Both the position numbers and the translations under genes were made by a program. This document shows, one piece after another, positions 11,597 to 23,021 of a DNA stretch of 64,000 bases; the stretch's first letter is position 1, and every line of letters begins with the position of its first letter. The DNA lies in NCBI RefSeq assembly GCF_932294415.1, contig NC_065536.1, positions 1,860,001 through 1,924,000 of the forward strand, written 5' to 3'. Under the pieces are notes generated by a model. It was not told the DNA's origin, made no database searches, and saw only the letters and a program-made list of their open reading frames with translations. The DNA is from Quercus robur (Eukaryota; Streptophyta; Magnoliopsida; Fagales; Fagaceae).

Positions 11597-11841
11597 GGAG
11601 AGGGCTTAACATTAAAGAATATTTAGCTTGGTTGGGGATTTACGGTTGACAACATTAACCGTAATATATAAAGATTGAGCTTTAAAGTAGATATAGGGCT
11701 GGAAACCTTTCTTTTTAATAGTATTTTAAAATTATGAAAAAAAATTTAAGAAAAAGAAGGGTAATGACGTGGATGCTGATGTGGCTCGATATGAGCGTAA
11801 TAACATTAAATGCTACGCTTCAGCTTTTAGTATTATATAGA

Positions 11842-13782
11842 TAAGAGACTGACACATCACTCACTCATTAAATAAAATGTGGGGATTAACACTCACTTCT
11901 ATTTGCCATTGTATATTTAAAATAAAATGACATATTTAGTTAAAAAAGTACTAGAAGTAAGTCAAACCTATAAACTTATATATGTTACTTGTTTTGGTAA
12001 GGGGAGGGGGGTTTTAAAAGGTGACACCAATATTATTTAGTATAGTTTTTTTTTTTTAATTATTATTATTTTTTAATTATTACAACAATGCAATGTATTA
12101 TGGAAACCTTTAACTCTTTAGTATTTTCGAAGTTCAACAATGTTGTTACATGATATTCATTTCTCTAACATGAATTGCAGGTTCTACTAATAAAATTCAC
12201 AATGGAATCTACTATTCACTGAGAGGAATGAATATCATATTACTATACTTCAAAAGTACTTAATAATTTTTTATACCCTTAATGATTGATATTTTATTTG
12301 TTCTCAAGCTTCATTAAGTACTTATTAATTTAATGGACAAATTCATATCAACAAAAACTTAAAAATTTATTGAACTCGAAAACAATGATTTTATGAGAGG
12401 CCCATATTTTCGCTTGTAAATGATCCAAGTAAAATGATAAGTATAAGTGTATAACAAACACGAAAGGTACTAAAGGAACCCTTGTACCACTAAAGAAACA
12501 AGCTAGAGCGCAACTATTGACTCATCAACTAATATATTTCTTTTTTTTATACAAGATAGAAATTCTATTCTAACTTAATCTAAGGATATGTGTGTGAAGC
12601 TCTCTCATAGAGATTTGAACTCTGGCCTTTGCGCCCCCCCTCCCCCCCCCCCCCGGTCCCACACCCCACACTCCATAAGCACTTATACTTGTGGAGTGAC
12701 CATCGCATTAAGAGTGTAAGGTGTCAACTAATATATTTCTAAAAAGTTGAAAACTAAGCGGTAGGGGTTTTGTGAAATCTTCTACGAAATTAATGGGCAA
12801 AAGGATTGGAGTTGGTTTAATGTATTTCACAAAATAACCTAATCATTTTTTATTAGGACCCGCCTAGAAGTATGCTACTTACGTGAGTAAAACTAAAGCA
12901 ATAGTAGTTTGATATCATTTGTTGGAACAGATGATTCCACATGAGGCAATTGTATGATTTGCCATACGTATTTTAATTCACATTACCTTTCTCTTAAAAA
13001 AAAAAAAAAAAAAAATCTCATTACTAATTTTATAATTTCACCATGGCTTTTAATGGGCAATCTCTTGCTTGGCAGATAACAACTCTTTGCTGGGACACAT
13101 CTTTGAGGATATTCATAGCCATATTAATGGGCTGCAATTTGCTTCAATCAGTTGCATTAAGGGAATATGGTAGCACATTCTTTAGCTCAACATGTTAGGA
13201 ATATCATTGATGAAATTTATTAGTTAGAAGATTCTTCACCACCTAATGTGGATACTTTGTACCAAGATTATTTACATGTTAATGAATGAACGAATTCTTT
13301 GTTTTCAAAAAAAAAAAAAAAAAATTGAGCTTATTTGTATTAGAATCTCTCTCTCTCCTGAGTTTGTGTGTTTGTTTCTCATAAAAATTTCATAATTTCA
13401 GACTGACTTTATTGCATAAATAAAAGTGAATTTTACCATATTCCTTAGTATTTTACTTAACCAATAAGTTTTCCCCAAAATAATAATAATAATAATAATA
13501 TTGTGTTTGATTGGAGTGGGAGTAATTAATGCACTACAGCACACGTAAAATTGGAATCATTACCATCATTTTAATACCATACCTGTGCTTTTACCGTATT
13601 CCGAATCCTAGTTGGACATTAAGCAAACTAGGTAAGCTTTAAATTTTGTGTGTGTGAATGTGGGGATTTTTTTTTTTTTTTTTTCTCATACGTTTACAGA
13701 TTTACAGTTCACAAATGTTGAAAGAAAAGTTTTAAAAGGTGAGAATCTGACGAGATTGTAATCTTGATTCTCTCCTCGTACA
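11842..13782. other. Intergenic region upstream of the TPP gene
   Basis: AT-rich sequence with one clear SINE (12542-12723), homopolymer A and T runs and an (AAT)n tract near 13480-13500. The part from about 13500 to 13782 is the likely promoter of the downstream phosphatase gene. No other gene is seen. Confidence 0.5.
12542..12723 (-). mobile_element. tRNA-type SINE with 17 bp target duplication
   Basis: The insert is bounded by an exact direct repeat TCAACTAATATATTTCT (12525-12541 and 12724-12740). On the minus strand it has an A-box-like ATGCGATGGTCACTCC and a B-box-like GAGTTCAAATCTC, as in RNA polymerase III SINEs, and ends in an A-rich tail (T run near 12542). A C-run at about 12634-12655 is unusual and may be an expansion or a sequencing problem. 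Relatives lie at 43408, 17892 and 20612. Confidence 0.82.
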
Positions 13783-13792
13783 TATATAAATA
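13783..13792 (+). promoter_or_regulatory. Probable TATA box of the TPP gene
   Basis: TATATAAATA lies about 30 bp before a C/T-rich stretch typical of a plant transcription start region. The leader exon and the phosphatase follow on the same strand. Confidence 0.5.
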
Positions 13793-13814
13793 CCATACCA
13801 CCCCTCCCTTCTAG

Positions 13815-13913
13815 TTTCTCTCTTTCTCACTAAATTCACTTTCTTACAAAGTTTAATTTCTAGGAAAATTTTCTCTCTAAGAAGGTTTTCTCAAATCAAC
13901 CCAAGCTAATTAG
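13815..13913 (+). other. Probable 5' leader exon of the TPP gene
   Basis: A C/T-rich leader-like segment ends at AATTAG|GTACTTACTC, a plausible splice donor at 13914. The best matching acceptor is TTAATTTAG|GTCCC at 16116-16117, just before the start codon at 16129. This would give a roughly 2.2 kb leader intron. The transcription start is an estimate. Confidence 0.4.
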
Positions 13914-14310
13914 GTACTTACTCTCTTCTCTTCACTCTCCCTTCTAATTCTTTTTTACTTCATTGTTTATTCATAGCAACCAATGCTATGTACTATGTCA
14001 CAAAGTTTTGATTTTGAAAGGAAAACAAATTAAGGTTTGGTTCTATATATTTACAAAGAAAAATTTGTCCTCCAACTTACAATTGAAATAATAATTCAAT
14101 TTGGTACGTGAGGTCTATTCAATATTACAATGAATAGCCTAATTTCAATGTGCTTTTGTTTTCTGTAAACTATGTTTGAATTTGAATGTATGTTTTATGT
14201 TTGTACTTGGGTTTTGTTGATGTGTGTTGGTTGGTCTCCTATATTAAGAAGGAATCTAGTTTTTTTTTTTTTTTTTTAGAAGAAAGAAGGAATCTAGTTG
14301 TCTGTCATTT

Positions 14311-14341
<31 letters not shown>

Positions 14342-15643
14342 GAATAAAAAAAGTGGGTCCTAGGTATGGACTCATCGACTTCACATTACGTGATAACAAT
14401 GAATAGAGTCTGTACTTTATAACATCCTATAGTAAAAAATGGATAATATTCAAGTAATCAAGGTTTTTTTTTATTTTTTATTTTTTATTTTTAAATTGTT
14501 TAAATTTCACTAACATACTCTGAGATTTGGGTTAATGCCAATTAGATCCAAAATTTTTTAAAACTAGTTTTGTTCCCTAAAACCAACTTAGTTCTTAAAT
14601 ACTGTTGAACCTGTTAATCGTTTTTCTCAACCATCTTGGAGACTAAGTTGGCTTTAGGGACTAAGGTAGATTTAGAGACTAAATTGATTAGTTTTGAAAA
14701 CTTTTGGACCTTATTGGCATTAGCCCCCAAACCTCAGGATATGTTGATAGAATTTAATTACCCTTTTAAATTTTATTGAAGCTCTTGGATTTTAATATAG
14801 CAGAGTGAAAGGTTGATTATAAAGACCATCATAGCCTTGCTTTTGACTTGAATCTAGGGTGACAATGAATAGACAAACAAGTAAGATAGGGGTAAGATAG
14901 TCAGTGTCTTAAACAAACAGAAATCTTGCATCAATATTCATCAAAAAACTTTATAATTTTTATTCTTTAAAAAAAAAAAAAAAAAACACTTTAGGATTTT
15001 AATTAGAATCCACTCCATTGGAGAAAAAGGATCATAATACCCTTCTAATCTATGCATAGTAATTGGCAGATGACAAGGTTTCCGGTCTCCCTAGCCCGTT
15101 CTATCTAATGACTCAAACACTAATACAAGTTTTTTTTTTTTTTTTTATTAATTATTGAAACTTTATTTAATCGAAATAAATCTAAGGTATTTGTCTTGCT
15201 AACTTTAGTTTTATATTATAAGAGAAAAGCTTTTGGATGACAAAAAAATATGGTACTATAATCTCTAACACTTAACTAAATATGATTTGCCAAGAGTTTT
15301 GTAATTCAACTGATTAGTATTTTTTTATAGTTTTAATAGAAAAATCTATGATTTAAACCCTACATTTCTCAACTATTGAATTATAAAAAAAAATACTTAG
15401 ATATATTATTAAATTACCCAAAATACATAGTTATATATTTTTTAAAGAAAATATTCTAGTACCCTTTTTATTATTATTATTATTATTAAATTGTCAATAT
15501 AATTTTGGTAACTTTATCAATTCTTTTGGTAATAATTATTGCTATAGGGGTCTTAAAGATTGTCTATTAATGGTGCAAAACTTCACCTGATTTTTTAATT
15601 TTATTTTTGTAGGACTCCATTAAATATTTTTTCTTCCAATTTT

Positions 15644-15683
<40 letters not shown>

Positions 15684-16128
15684 GTCCCACAAAGCAATGT
15701 TAAGTGAAAATTTGAAATACGCCTGTTGTTTTATGTTTCCTTTTTCTTAACATCTTTAGGTGGTTCATTTTAATCTTTGGGTGGTTAGTTGAATTAATTG
15801 ATGCACTTTTATCCCTTACGTTTTAACCCAACTTTTCTAGTCAATTAAAATCATCCATTTTCAAAGAAAAAAACTGTTAAAAGAGTGAATTATGCATGGT
15901 TGATATTGTCTCAACCAAATATATGTGAATGAACACAATTTCTTGTTCGATTCTACCAATTATTCTTGTATCAACTATGAGTCTAGTCTTAGTTTCTTGC
16001 TTTTGCTTTGAGCTTGATTTATTTCCTTTCTTTTTTCACTTTTGTTTGATTAGTGTTGCAAAATTAACTAACTCAATTTCATTTAACTATGGTATATCGA
16101 CAACCACCTTAATTTAGGTCCCTTAAGC
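13914..16128. other. Presumed leader intron of the TPP gene with a MITE
   Basis: AT-rich with many homopolymer T and A runs, an (AT)n tract near 15646-15680, and the foldback MITE at about 14497-14771. No coding exon is seen between the leader and 16129. Confidence 0.4.
14497..14771. mobile_element. Foldback MITE of about 275 bp
   Basis: The left arm, with CTGAGATTTGGG then ATGCCAAT then TCCAAAA, recurs inverted at the right end with CTGAGGTTTGGG, ATGCCAAT and TCCAAAA. The centre also pairs in part (ACTAAGTTGGCTTTAGGGACT against its complement). Exact termini and target duplication could not be fixed. Confidence 0.6.
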
Positions 16129-17501
16129 ATGGAATTCAACCCAAAAGAAAGATTTGACGACAGAGATACAATTAATGGTTCTTATGATGTATGGCTGGTA
16201 AGCACACACTAAATTTAAGGACAAAATGGGCTTCTGCCCTTTTTGGGCAAATTAATTAGCCTTTTGCCCTTCTTCCTAAACTAAATAGGAAAATGCCTCT
16301 CTTTTGAAAATCGAGTTTCTCAAAATCGAGTTAAAAAAAAAAAAAATTATAGAGTCCTATAATGACGTTTTTAAGAACTTATAGTGACATTTTAAGAATC
16401 TATAGTGACGTTTTATAACTTGATATTCATAAAATCGAGTTATAGGTAATAAAATTGCCTATAACTCGATTTCATGGATATCAAATTACAAAACGCCACT
16501 ATAGGTCTTTATAAACGTCACTATAGGTCCTTAAAAACGTTACTATAGGGCTTAAATCGATTTTGAAAAACTCTATTTTTAAAAGAGGGGTATATCCCTA
16601 TTTAGTTTGAGAAGAATGACAAAAGGCTAATTAATTTGCCCGAAAAGGGCAGAAGCCCATTTTGTCCCTAAATTTAATGACCAAACCACTCAAGATACCG
16701 ATAGTTTATCATGTGATGCCTTATGTTACCATTTTGCTATGAATCTTTGATTAAAAGAATTTTCAAGTTTTCAACTCATTACAAACTATCTTTTATACTT
16801 AATTTCTTACTTTATATACCTTTCTCTTTTCATTGGGTATACATTATTGTGTACATTAATTTTTCTTTAAGAAAAAAAAAAAAACATATTTAGCATATTT
16901 GTTTATGCACCATTTCTTAAATGCTCAATTTTTTTTATAGGTACAAATATATTCTTATCAACTTTCAACAAATAAACAAATCAACACACAAAAAAAGCCA
17001 ACCCAAAAGCACATTAAAGCTTTTTCGTTGTAGTAAATTACTAACAAGTTTTTTGTTTGGCTGCTATAGAAAAATCATCCTTCTGCCTTAAGCTCTTTTG
17101 ATGAAATAAAGAGAGTGGCTCATGAGAAACAGATTGTTGTATTTTTGGATTACGATGGAACCCTCTCACCAATTGTAAACGACCCTAGTCAAGCTTACAT
17201 GTCTGATGCAGTAAGTACTTTATCGAAAAAAAAGTTAGAACATGCATTAACTGTGACCACACATACATTATTAAAGATTATATTTTTGTAGTAAAAAATC
17301 CCCACAAAGTTTACGGAGGAAGAACTAAATTGCCTATTTTTTTTTTAACTGGTTCATGTTTCGTTTGGAATTCATTTGACTGAAATTAAAACATTATAAA
17401 TTTATGCCTATTACTATGATTTGAACATTTTTTTTCTTACTTTGTTGGTTAATCCTTGTGCTATAGAAGTACATGCATGGCTATAGTATATAAAAAGAAA
17501 C

Positions 17502-17540
<39 letters not shown>

Positions 17541-19840
17541 AGTTTCAATGTATAAAATCCACTTCTAATAATTTTTTTTTTTAAAAAAATAACTTAAATC
17601 AAGACTATTAACATCTTATTTTTTTAATCATTGTTTTTCTTACTCCAACAATACACATTATAAAAACGTTGCAAATTGACAGTATCATTTTAATATGATA
17701 TATGCAAGTTTTTTTTTTTTTTTTTAATGAATGAATTTGTTCCTCCAAAAAAATGTTTTCTTATAACACTATAATTGTGTGCCTATCGATTGACAGATGC
17801 GTTCGGCGGTAAGAAAAGTTGGTAAACATTTCCCAACTTCAATTATCTCTGGAAGGTCTAGGGATAAGGTAAATTGCTCTAACAAAATTTTTTATATGAG
17901 ATAGAAATTTTATTACAGTCGAATTTAAGTCTAATTGTATCGGTGTGAAACTTTTTTTTAAAGATTTGAACCCTAACCCTTATGCCCCCACTCTACTTAT
18001 AATTGTGAAGTGACCTATAGCAATTAGCACAACAATGAGCTAGATCTTACATACATTTTTTATAAAAAAAAAAAAAAAAAAAAAAAACTAATTAACACAT
18101 TTGTGATATTAACAAGTGTTTTTTCCCTAGGTGTTCCAATTTGTGAGATTAAATAATATCTATTATGCTGGAAGTCATGGGATGGATATATCAACCCCAT
18201 CAGTTTTTCTCTATTACGGTTACCACAAGCATCAAACTAGGACTATTGATGAAAAGGTATATTTCTCAATTGTTTGTGGTTAATTTTCTATACTTGGTGC
18301 TTGTCATGGAAATTGCATTTTTTATATTGTGTTCAAAACCTGTAAATCAAAACTTAAATTGCAATGAAAATATCCTAAATGTTTTCCATTAATTGTTTGA
18401 TCTTGTAGGGTAATGACATGGTTAACTTCTGCCCAGCACAGGACTTCTTGCCTATAATTCAAACAGTAAGAAATGATGCACTGTTTACAAACTTTGTATC
18501 CTCTTTGTCAAAGATAAAATGGCAAACTGATACGAAAATGCATGGTTATAGTATCAAAAACTCCTCCTTTTGTTCCTAGCTAGGACTTTGTAGTATTAGA
18601 ATGCAAATAAATTGTCTCTTTTTTTTTTTCTTTTTAAATTTCAATAATGCTTTGCTTCTCTTGCAGATAAAGGTTATGTTGCAAGAAATAACAAGAGGCA
18701 TAAAAGGTGCCATGGTTGAAGACAATAAATTTTGCCTCTCCGTACACTTTCGATGTGTGAATGAAGATGTAATATTATAATGCAATAATGATAATTTGAT
18801 ATGATCAAATAAAAATAAATGCAATATGATAGCAATGATATTGTTAACACATAAATTAAAAACATGGTAAAATATAGTAGTTCTCAAATTTGTAGATAAT
18901 AAGATTGCATGTCAAAATTAATGCAGAATGTTGGCGTACTTAAAGAGAAGGTGGAATCTGCAATGAAATCCTATAAAGACTTCCGTATATCCGATGGAAA
19001 AGAGGTATAAATTTTTTTTGTTATCTTTATAATAAATTTTAAGATTTCTCCCTTCTTAAAAATATAATTTTCCATTAAGTAGTAGTAAAGTTTGGAAAAA
19101 AATCAATCATGCAATCATATAATTTATCTTTTTTTATTTTTTTGGTGGAAGATAGATCATAGTATATGCATGTTTTCAATCATAATTATTCTGTAAAAAA
19201 TTTATAACTGACTCCAAAATTTTTGATGAAGACTTATTGTTTTTGTTAATGTTGTATTTTTGTTATAGGTCATGGAAATCCGACCTAATATAAACTGGGA
19301 TAAAGGTCTTGCTTTGCAATATTTACTTGATACTATTGGTTTTCAAAATTATAGCGAGGTCCTTCCTATATATATAGGAGACGATAAAACTGATGAGGAT
19401 GCTTTTAAGGTATAGATTATCTACTTGATGGTACTTTATTATTGTTACCAATTTTAAATGTGTTGATTCTTCTTAAAGCCTAGCTAGATGAACCCATTAA
19501 ATATTGATCAAACCCCCTCTTCTTCCATAGGCTTGGTGGATGTTGCCAAAACCATTGAAATCATGCATTTAACTCTTTTTGTTAATTTTGATGAATGTTC
19601 AGGCTTGTATTTAGAGCCACACTAATGTAATTTGTGTATCAATGTTTGCAGATGATTAAGAGCATTGGAAGAGGATTTCCTATAGTTGTTTCATCTACTC
19701 CAAAGGAGACAGAAGCCCTATACTCTTTACGTGACCCAATAGAGGTCATGTCCTTCCTAATACGTTTAGCAAAGTGGAAAAAGGATTGTGGATATAAAAA
19801 AACATCTTTGTTTGGTATGTTTAGGAGGTTAATTAGGTAG
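16129..19840 (+). CDS. TPP: Trehalose-6-phosphate phosphatase (HAD family), nine coding exons
   Basis: This enzyme dephosphorylates trehalose-6-phosphate to trehalose, lowering a key plant sugar signal. Exons: 16129-16197, 17070-17210, 17797-17868, 18131-18256, 18409-18465, 18667-18768, 18927-19004, 19269-19409, 19652-19840; all introns are GT-AG and every exon is in phase 0, giving 324 residues. HAD motif I is LDYDGTLSP (catalytic D50 and D52), motif II SGRSRDK (S88), the motif III lysine lies in INWDKG (K227) and motif IV is [10 protein letters not shown] (252-261). The substrate-cap signature [10 protein letters not shown] (105-114) is also present. The protein is shorter than most plant members (about 360-390) because its N-terminus before HPSAL is only about 25 residues. 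The ATG at 16129 is the first in frame after the likely acceptor at 16117. It appears intact. Confidence 0.93.
16219..16667. mobile_element. Palindromic Mutator-type MITE in TPP intron 1
   Basis: The 449 bp element starts GGACAAAATGGGCTTCTGCC and ends with its inverted copy. It is nearly palindromic throughout. It is flanked by an exact direct repeat CTAAATTTAA (16209-16218 and 16668-16677), so the duplication is 9-10 bp, as in Mutator-like elements. It starts only 21 bp after the splice donor at 16198. The arms contain several AAATCGAGTT / AACTCGATTT segments. Confidence 0.82.
17892..18060 (-). mobile_element. Diverged SINE in TPP intron 3
   Basis: It matches the SINE at 12542-12723 along its length: AGATAGAAATT at the tail end, a B-box-like segment (complement of GATTTGAACCCT), a C-rich centre, and CTTATAATTGTGAAGTGACC towards the head. 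It is more diverged, and I could not define a target duplication. Confidence 0.55.
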
Positions 19841-20587
19841 AGAGATGCTAACTTCTCAGTATGAGGTATGCTTATTAGGCAGAGGTGAACTGGTTCATAC
19901 TAATTGGATATTGTTACATTGTTATCATAGATGGTGAATTGTTTATAGTTATATATGAGGGCTATTTCTTCTTATATGCCTTTCCCCTATGCCAAGGTTC
20001 TAAAAAGTATGATTTTTATATGTACATCAAGTCATCCATGGCCCATGAAAAATCATATTAGTCGTTTTATCAAAATCAGTTTTTTTTTGTTGGCACATAG
20101 AACTTGGTCTTCCTTCTCGGTTGTTTGGATCATTCTTCTTCTCAATTATTTAGTCATTTTTCTCCCTTTATTTTCTATCTCTTTCTATGTTTGTTCTTGA
20201 TAATTGCTTTTTATCATCAGACCAAAAATATCAATTAGGATTTTTGGTGTAAGAGGGTAGGTGCAGATCAGAATTAGAATATCTAAAACTGGTTTTGGGT
20301 TATAGTTCTCTTGTAACCAAACAGCCATGGAACTTGTTCAAGAACTTGGAATAGTACTGTCCACAAATTGGAATAGTGCCTGTCCCTATTTCAGAAGAAT
20401 GACATCCAACATGCATCACCAAACAACAATGATGAAATAATGCCATCCCTATTAAAGAACTAATTATATATAGCAAACTGATCACTAGTGAACCTGCGGA
20501 AACCCTTATACGCATAGCTCATGGCGTAAATCCCTTAGCAAAGTCGTAATTTTTTAGTAGCATTTAAGGAATCCAAAGAATTTTAAG

Positions 20588-20620
<33 letters not shown>

Positions 20621-21039
20621 TTTAAATAGAAATTCTATTCTAGAATAATCTCACCTAGAGGCTTGAATTTCGCTCTTACTCCTCACCTCACAAGAATTTG
20701 TATCTAAAAAGTGATAACTTGTATTTGTAAAGTTATCATCATGTTAAGATTGCATGGTAATAATATTACATTTTCAAAATATCACAAACCTTTTTTTGTA
20801 ATAAAAAAATTAAATAAATAAAACATAAACCTTAAAGAACAACCAGGCTGTTTACATAGAAATGACTTATGTTTCTCAAAAAAAAAAAAAAAAAAAAGAG
20901 AAATCCCTTATTATATTTATATATCAAAAACCTTAATAATTTTTTGTCATTGTTTTCGCACCTAGGATCTGCATGCTTCCACATGACTCTATCTCTTTGA
21001 TTCCAATGCCCAATCTTATATTAACTGTATTATTTAATA
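19841..21039. other. 3' flank of TPP and intergenic region
   Basis: Contains the 3' untranslated region of the phosphatase (its end is not determinable), an (AT)n run at about 20590-20611 and a diverged SINE at 20612-20760. Short reading frames at 19955-20200 and 20300-20515 show no domain. Confidence 0.5.
20612..20760 (-). mobile_element. Diverged SINE copy
   Basis: Shares AGAAATTCTATTCT, a degenerate B-box segment and the CTTGTATTTGTAAAGTTATCAT head region with the SINE at 12542-12723, in the same orientation. It is old and lacks a clear target duplication. Confidence 0.5.
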
Positions 21040-21047
21040 CATCAATT

Positions 21048-22102
21048 TAAGGGTCATCAAATAGCCCATGACCCATGGGCTGGCCCAGTAGCCCGCTAGC
21101 CCACCAGGCTAATGGGCAGCCCAGCTCGGTAATATTGAAGCCTATGGGCAGCCTAGTAGCCCAATGGGACAGGCTATGGGTTGATTTCTTTACCCATGGG
21201 CGCCCGGTGGGCTGGCCCGTTAGCCCAGCCCAGTAGCCCGACCCGTTAGCCTGACTCATTACCCAAAATTTATAACAAAATAATTTGGGGGTTGGGTGGG
21301 TGAGGGATTGAACTTTAGACATTATAAAAACTTAAAGACCACACACCTAACCACTAAATACTTGGAATGATTGTGATACAATATGCATAATAAATATATA
21401 TTTTGGTATTAGTTTAGTAGTTTTGATTTTTAAAACAAAGTTACTAAGATGACTGTTGCCCTACCTCTGTGCCTCTGGAAAGAAAGTCATTCTTTCCTTT
21501 GATAAATTCCAATTCTTTCCTTACAAGTTACAATTATAGAAGAAATTCCTAAAAAAAAAAAAAATGCTTACCGTTGGTTGGAAGAAATTCTTTCCTTAAT
21601 GAGTTGATATTTGATTCTTCATATATTTCCTTTAAGAATTGATATTTGATTCTTCAAATATTTCCTTTAAGGGTCGATATTTAATTCAATGTACTTATTT
21701 ATTCTTATCAATAAAAGTTAATTAATCTTATTTTAGTACCTTTTTAAGAGGTATGTCTTAGTATTTTTTTTTAATAGAATATTTTTAGTAGATTTAATTG
21801 TTCAATTTGATAGTTTGTAATAATATATAATAATAATTTTTTTGGTTAAATTTTTATAACCCCATTGAAGACCTGTTAAAAATGCCCATGAGTAGCCCAT
21901 TAAACCCACCTCACTAGCCCAGCCCGCTAAAGCCCAAATGGGCATTGCCCATGGGTAGGGCCATGGGCTAGGGTTTTTCCATCCAGTCCGGCCCGACCCA
22001 GCCCATTGACTAGTCAACAGCCCGTTAAGCCCAGCCCATTAGATCCATGGGCCAAGTAAAAGCGGGTCGGGCCGGCCCGACCCGGCCCATTGACGAGGCC
22101 TA
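21048..22102. mobile_element. Non-autonomous hAT element with GGCCC-rich arms, 1055 bp
   Basis: The ends are TAAGGGTCATCAA and, read inward from the right, TAGGCCTCGTCAATGG. An exact 8 bp duplication CATCAATT flanks them (21040-21047 and 22103-22110), the hAT signature. Both ends carry long runs of AGCCC/GGGCT and GGCCCGACC motifs (about 21060-21250 and 21880-22090), separated by AT-rich sequence. No transposase is present, so the reading frames in the arms are repeat artefacts. Confidence 0.8.
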
Positions 22103-22244
22103 CATCAATTATATACATTATCTTTTAGAGTGATGTAAACCCTATGATGTCACATAGCAAACAACGTTTTATACACATCATAGACATTAGAGCTTCTTTA
22201 ATACACCCAAATAAATAAGCATTTTGATGTGTACTATTTCTCCT

Positions 22245-22400
22245 TTTTCTTTTTTAGATAGTTTCAACTTATGACATCTACTCCTAATAATAACTACTTA
22301 TCATTAAATCAAGACATCAATTGGTGTTTGGTATAAACGGAAATTGAACCTCAGATCTCTTATTCAACTATCAGAAATTTCACCAATTGAGTTAACTAAA
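22245..22400 (-). mobile_element. tRNA-type SINE, second family
   Basis: On the minus strand the head reads TAGTTAACTCAATTGGTG (A-box-like) followed by GAGGTTCAATTTCC (B box). The tail includes TAAGTTGAAACTATCT before an A-rich end. A relative lies at 24180-24345 and a tail-only piece near 17530-17620. Confidence 0.65.
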
Positions 22401-22566
22401 ACTAACATTTTAAATTAATCTTAAAAATTTGTCATTATTAGAAGCATAAAACACATAATTTACTGAAATACATATGTACATAAGTTGTTTTGCCTTCTAT
22501 TGCCTTTTTCAATTATCCATAAAAAAACTTGTTCTCTTTTTTCTCCAAATGATTACATGTGTCCCT

Positions 22567-22794
22567 TTGTCAATGTATTCAACAATTACAGATGTCATCC
22601 TTAAATTTAGTTTCAATGTCAATTAATTTTTTAATATAAAATACTCTCTCCGTTCTACTTTTTTTGTCTTGTTTGAAAAGTTGTCAATGTATTCAACAAT
22701 TACAAATGTCATCCTTAAATTTAGTTTCAATGTCAATTAATTTTTTTAATATAAAATACTCTCTCCGTTCTACTTTTTTTTTATCTTGTTTGAA
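22567..22794. repeat. 114 bp tandem duplication
   Basis: 22567-22680 and 22681-22794 are near-identical (CAATGTATTCAACAATTACA and onward). Each unit ends with the left terminus of the Stowaway element, so the duplication joined the flank and the start of the MITE. Confidence 0.85.
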
Positions 22795-23021
22795 AAGTCA
22801 AGTTTTTTAAGGAAATATCATTTATTGTCTTGTTTATCTTTTAAAAATGTATAAGTTTCCAAAACTACCCTTAAAAAAATTTATCAAAAAATTGAATTAG
22901 TAAATTAATAGGGGTATAATAGGAACATCAGTAAATTAATGACTTTCATTTTTAGAAACAGAACAATATTTTGAGACATTTCAAAATGGAATAGAGGACA
23001 AAAAAAGTAGGACGGAGGAAG
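22759..23021. mobile_element. Stowaway-like MITE (Tc1/mariner)
   Basis: The inverted ends are CTCTCTCCGTTCTACTTTTT and its complement ...AAAAGTAGGACGGAGGAAG, the well-known plant Stowaway terminus. TA dinucleotides lie at both borders (22757-22758, 23022-23023). The 263 bp length fits the family. Confidence 0.85.

Larger units (their letters stand above)
3922..11600 (-). mobile_element. LINE (L1-type non-LTR retrotransposon), decayed, split by a solo LTR
   Basis: On the minus strand the element carries ORF1 (DUF4283 plus zinc knuckle), then ORF2 with endonuclease, reverse transcriptase and zf-RVT, and ends in a poly-A tail (T run at 3922-3937 on the plus strand). It is interrupted by the LTR at 6305-8476. 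The RNase H domain that follows zf-RVT in many plant L1 elements is not found after the stop at 4164. The 5' boundary is uncertain: a 51 bp tandem repeat at 11495-11596 may belong to its 5' region, and I could not find a convincing target duplication. It lies inside the Helitron at 328-11841. Confidence 0.85.
328..11841 (-). mobile_element. Helitron (rolling-circle transposon), non-autonomous, 11.5 kb with nested elements
   Basis: Read on the minus strand the element starts at 11841 with TCTATATAATACTAAAAG, the classic plant Helitron 5' end. It finishes at 328 with CTAG, preceded by a hairpin CCCGTGC-ATC-GCACGGG (341-357) and a short TTAGCGA spacer. It sits exactly between an A (327) and a T (11842), the target preference of Helitrons, which make no target duplication. 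No Rep/helicase protein is visible, so it is non-autonomous. Most of its length is a LINE and a solo LTR nested inside it. The two ends could in principle belong to two different family members, but the intact A/T junction on both sides favours one element. Confidence 0.8.

Noticed and set aside
15929-16117. Short hydrophobic plus-strand frame before TPP
   Set aside because: AT-rich chance frame ending at the intron acceptor; no family resemblance, and it is not in frame with the TPP start.
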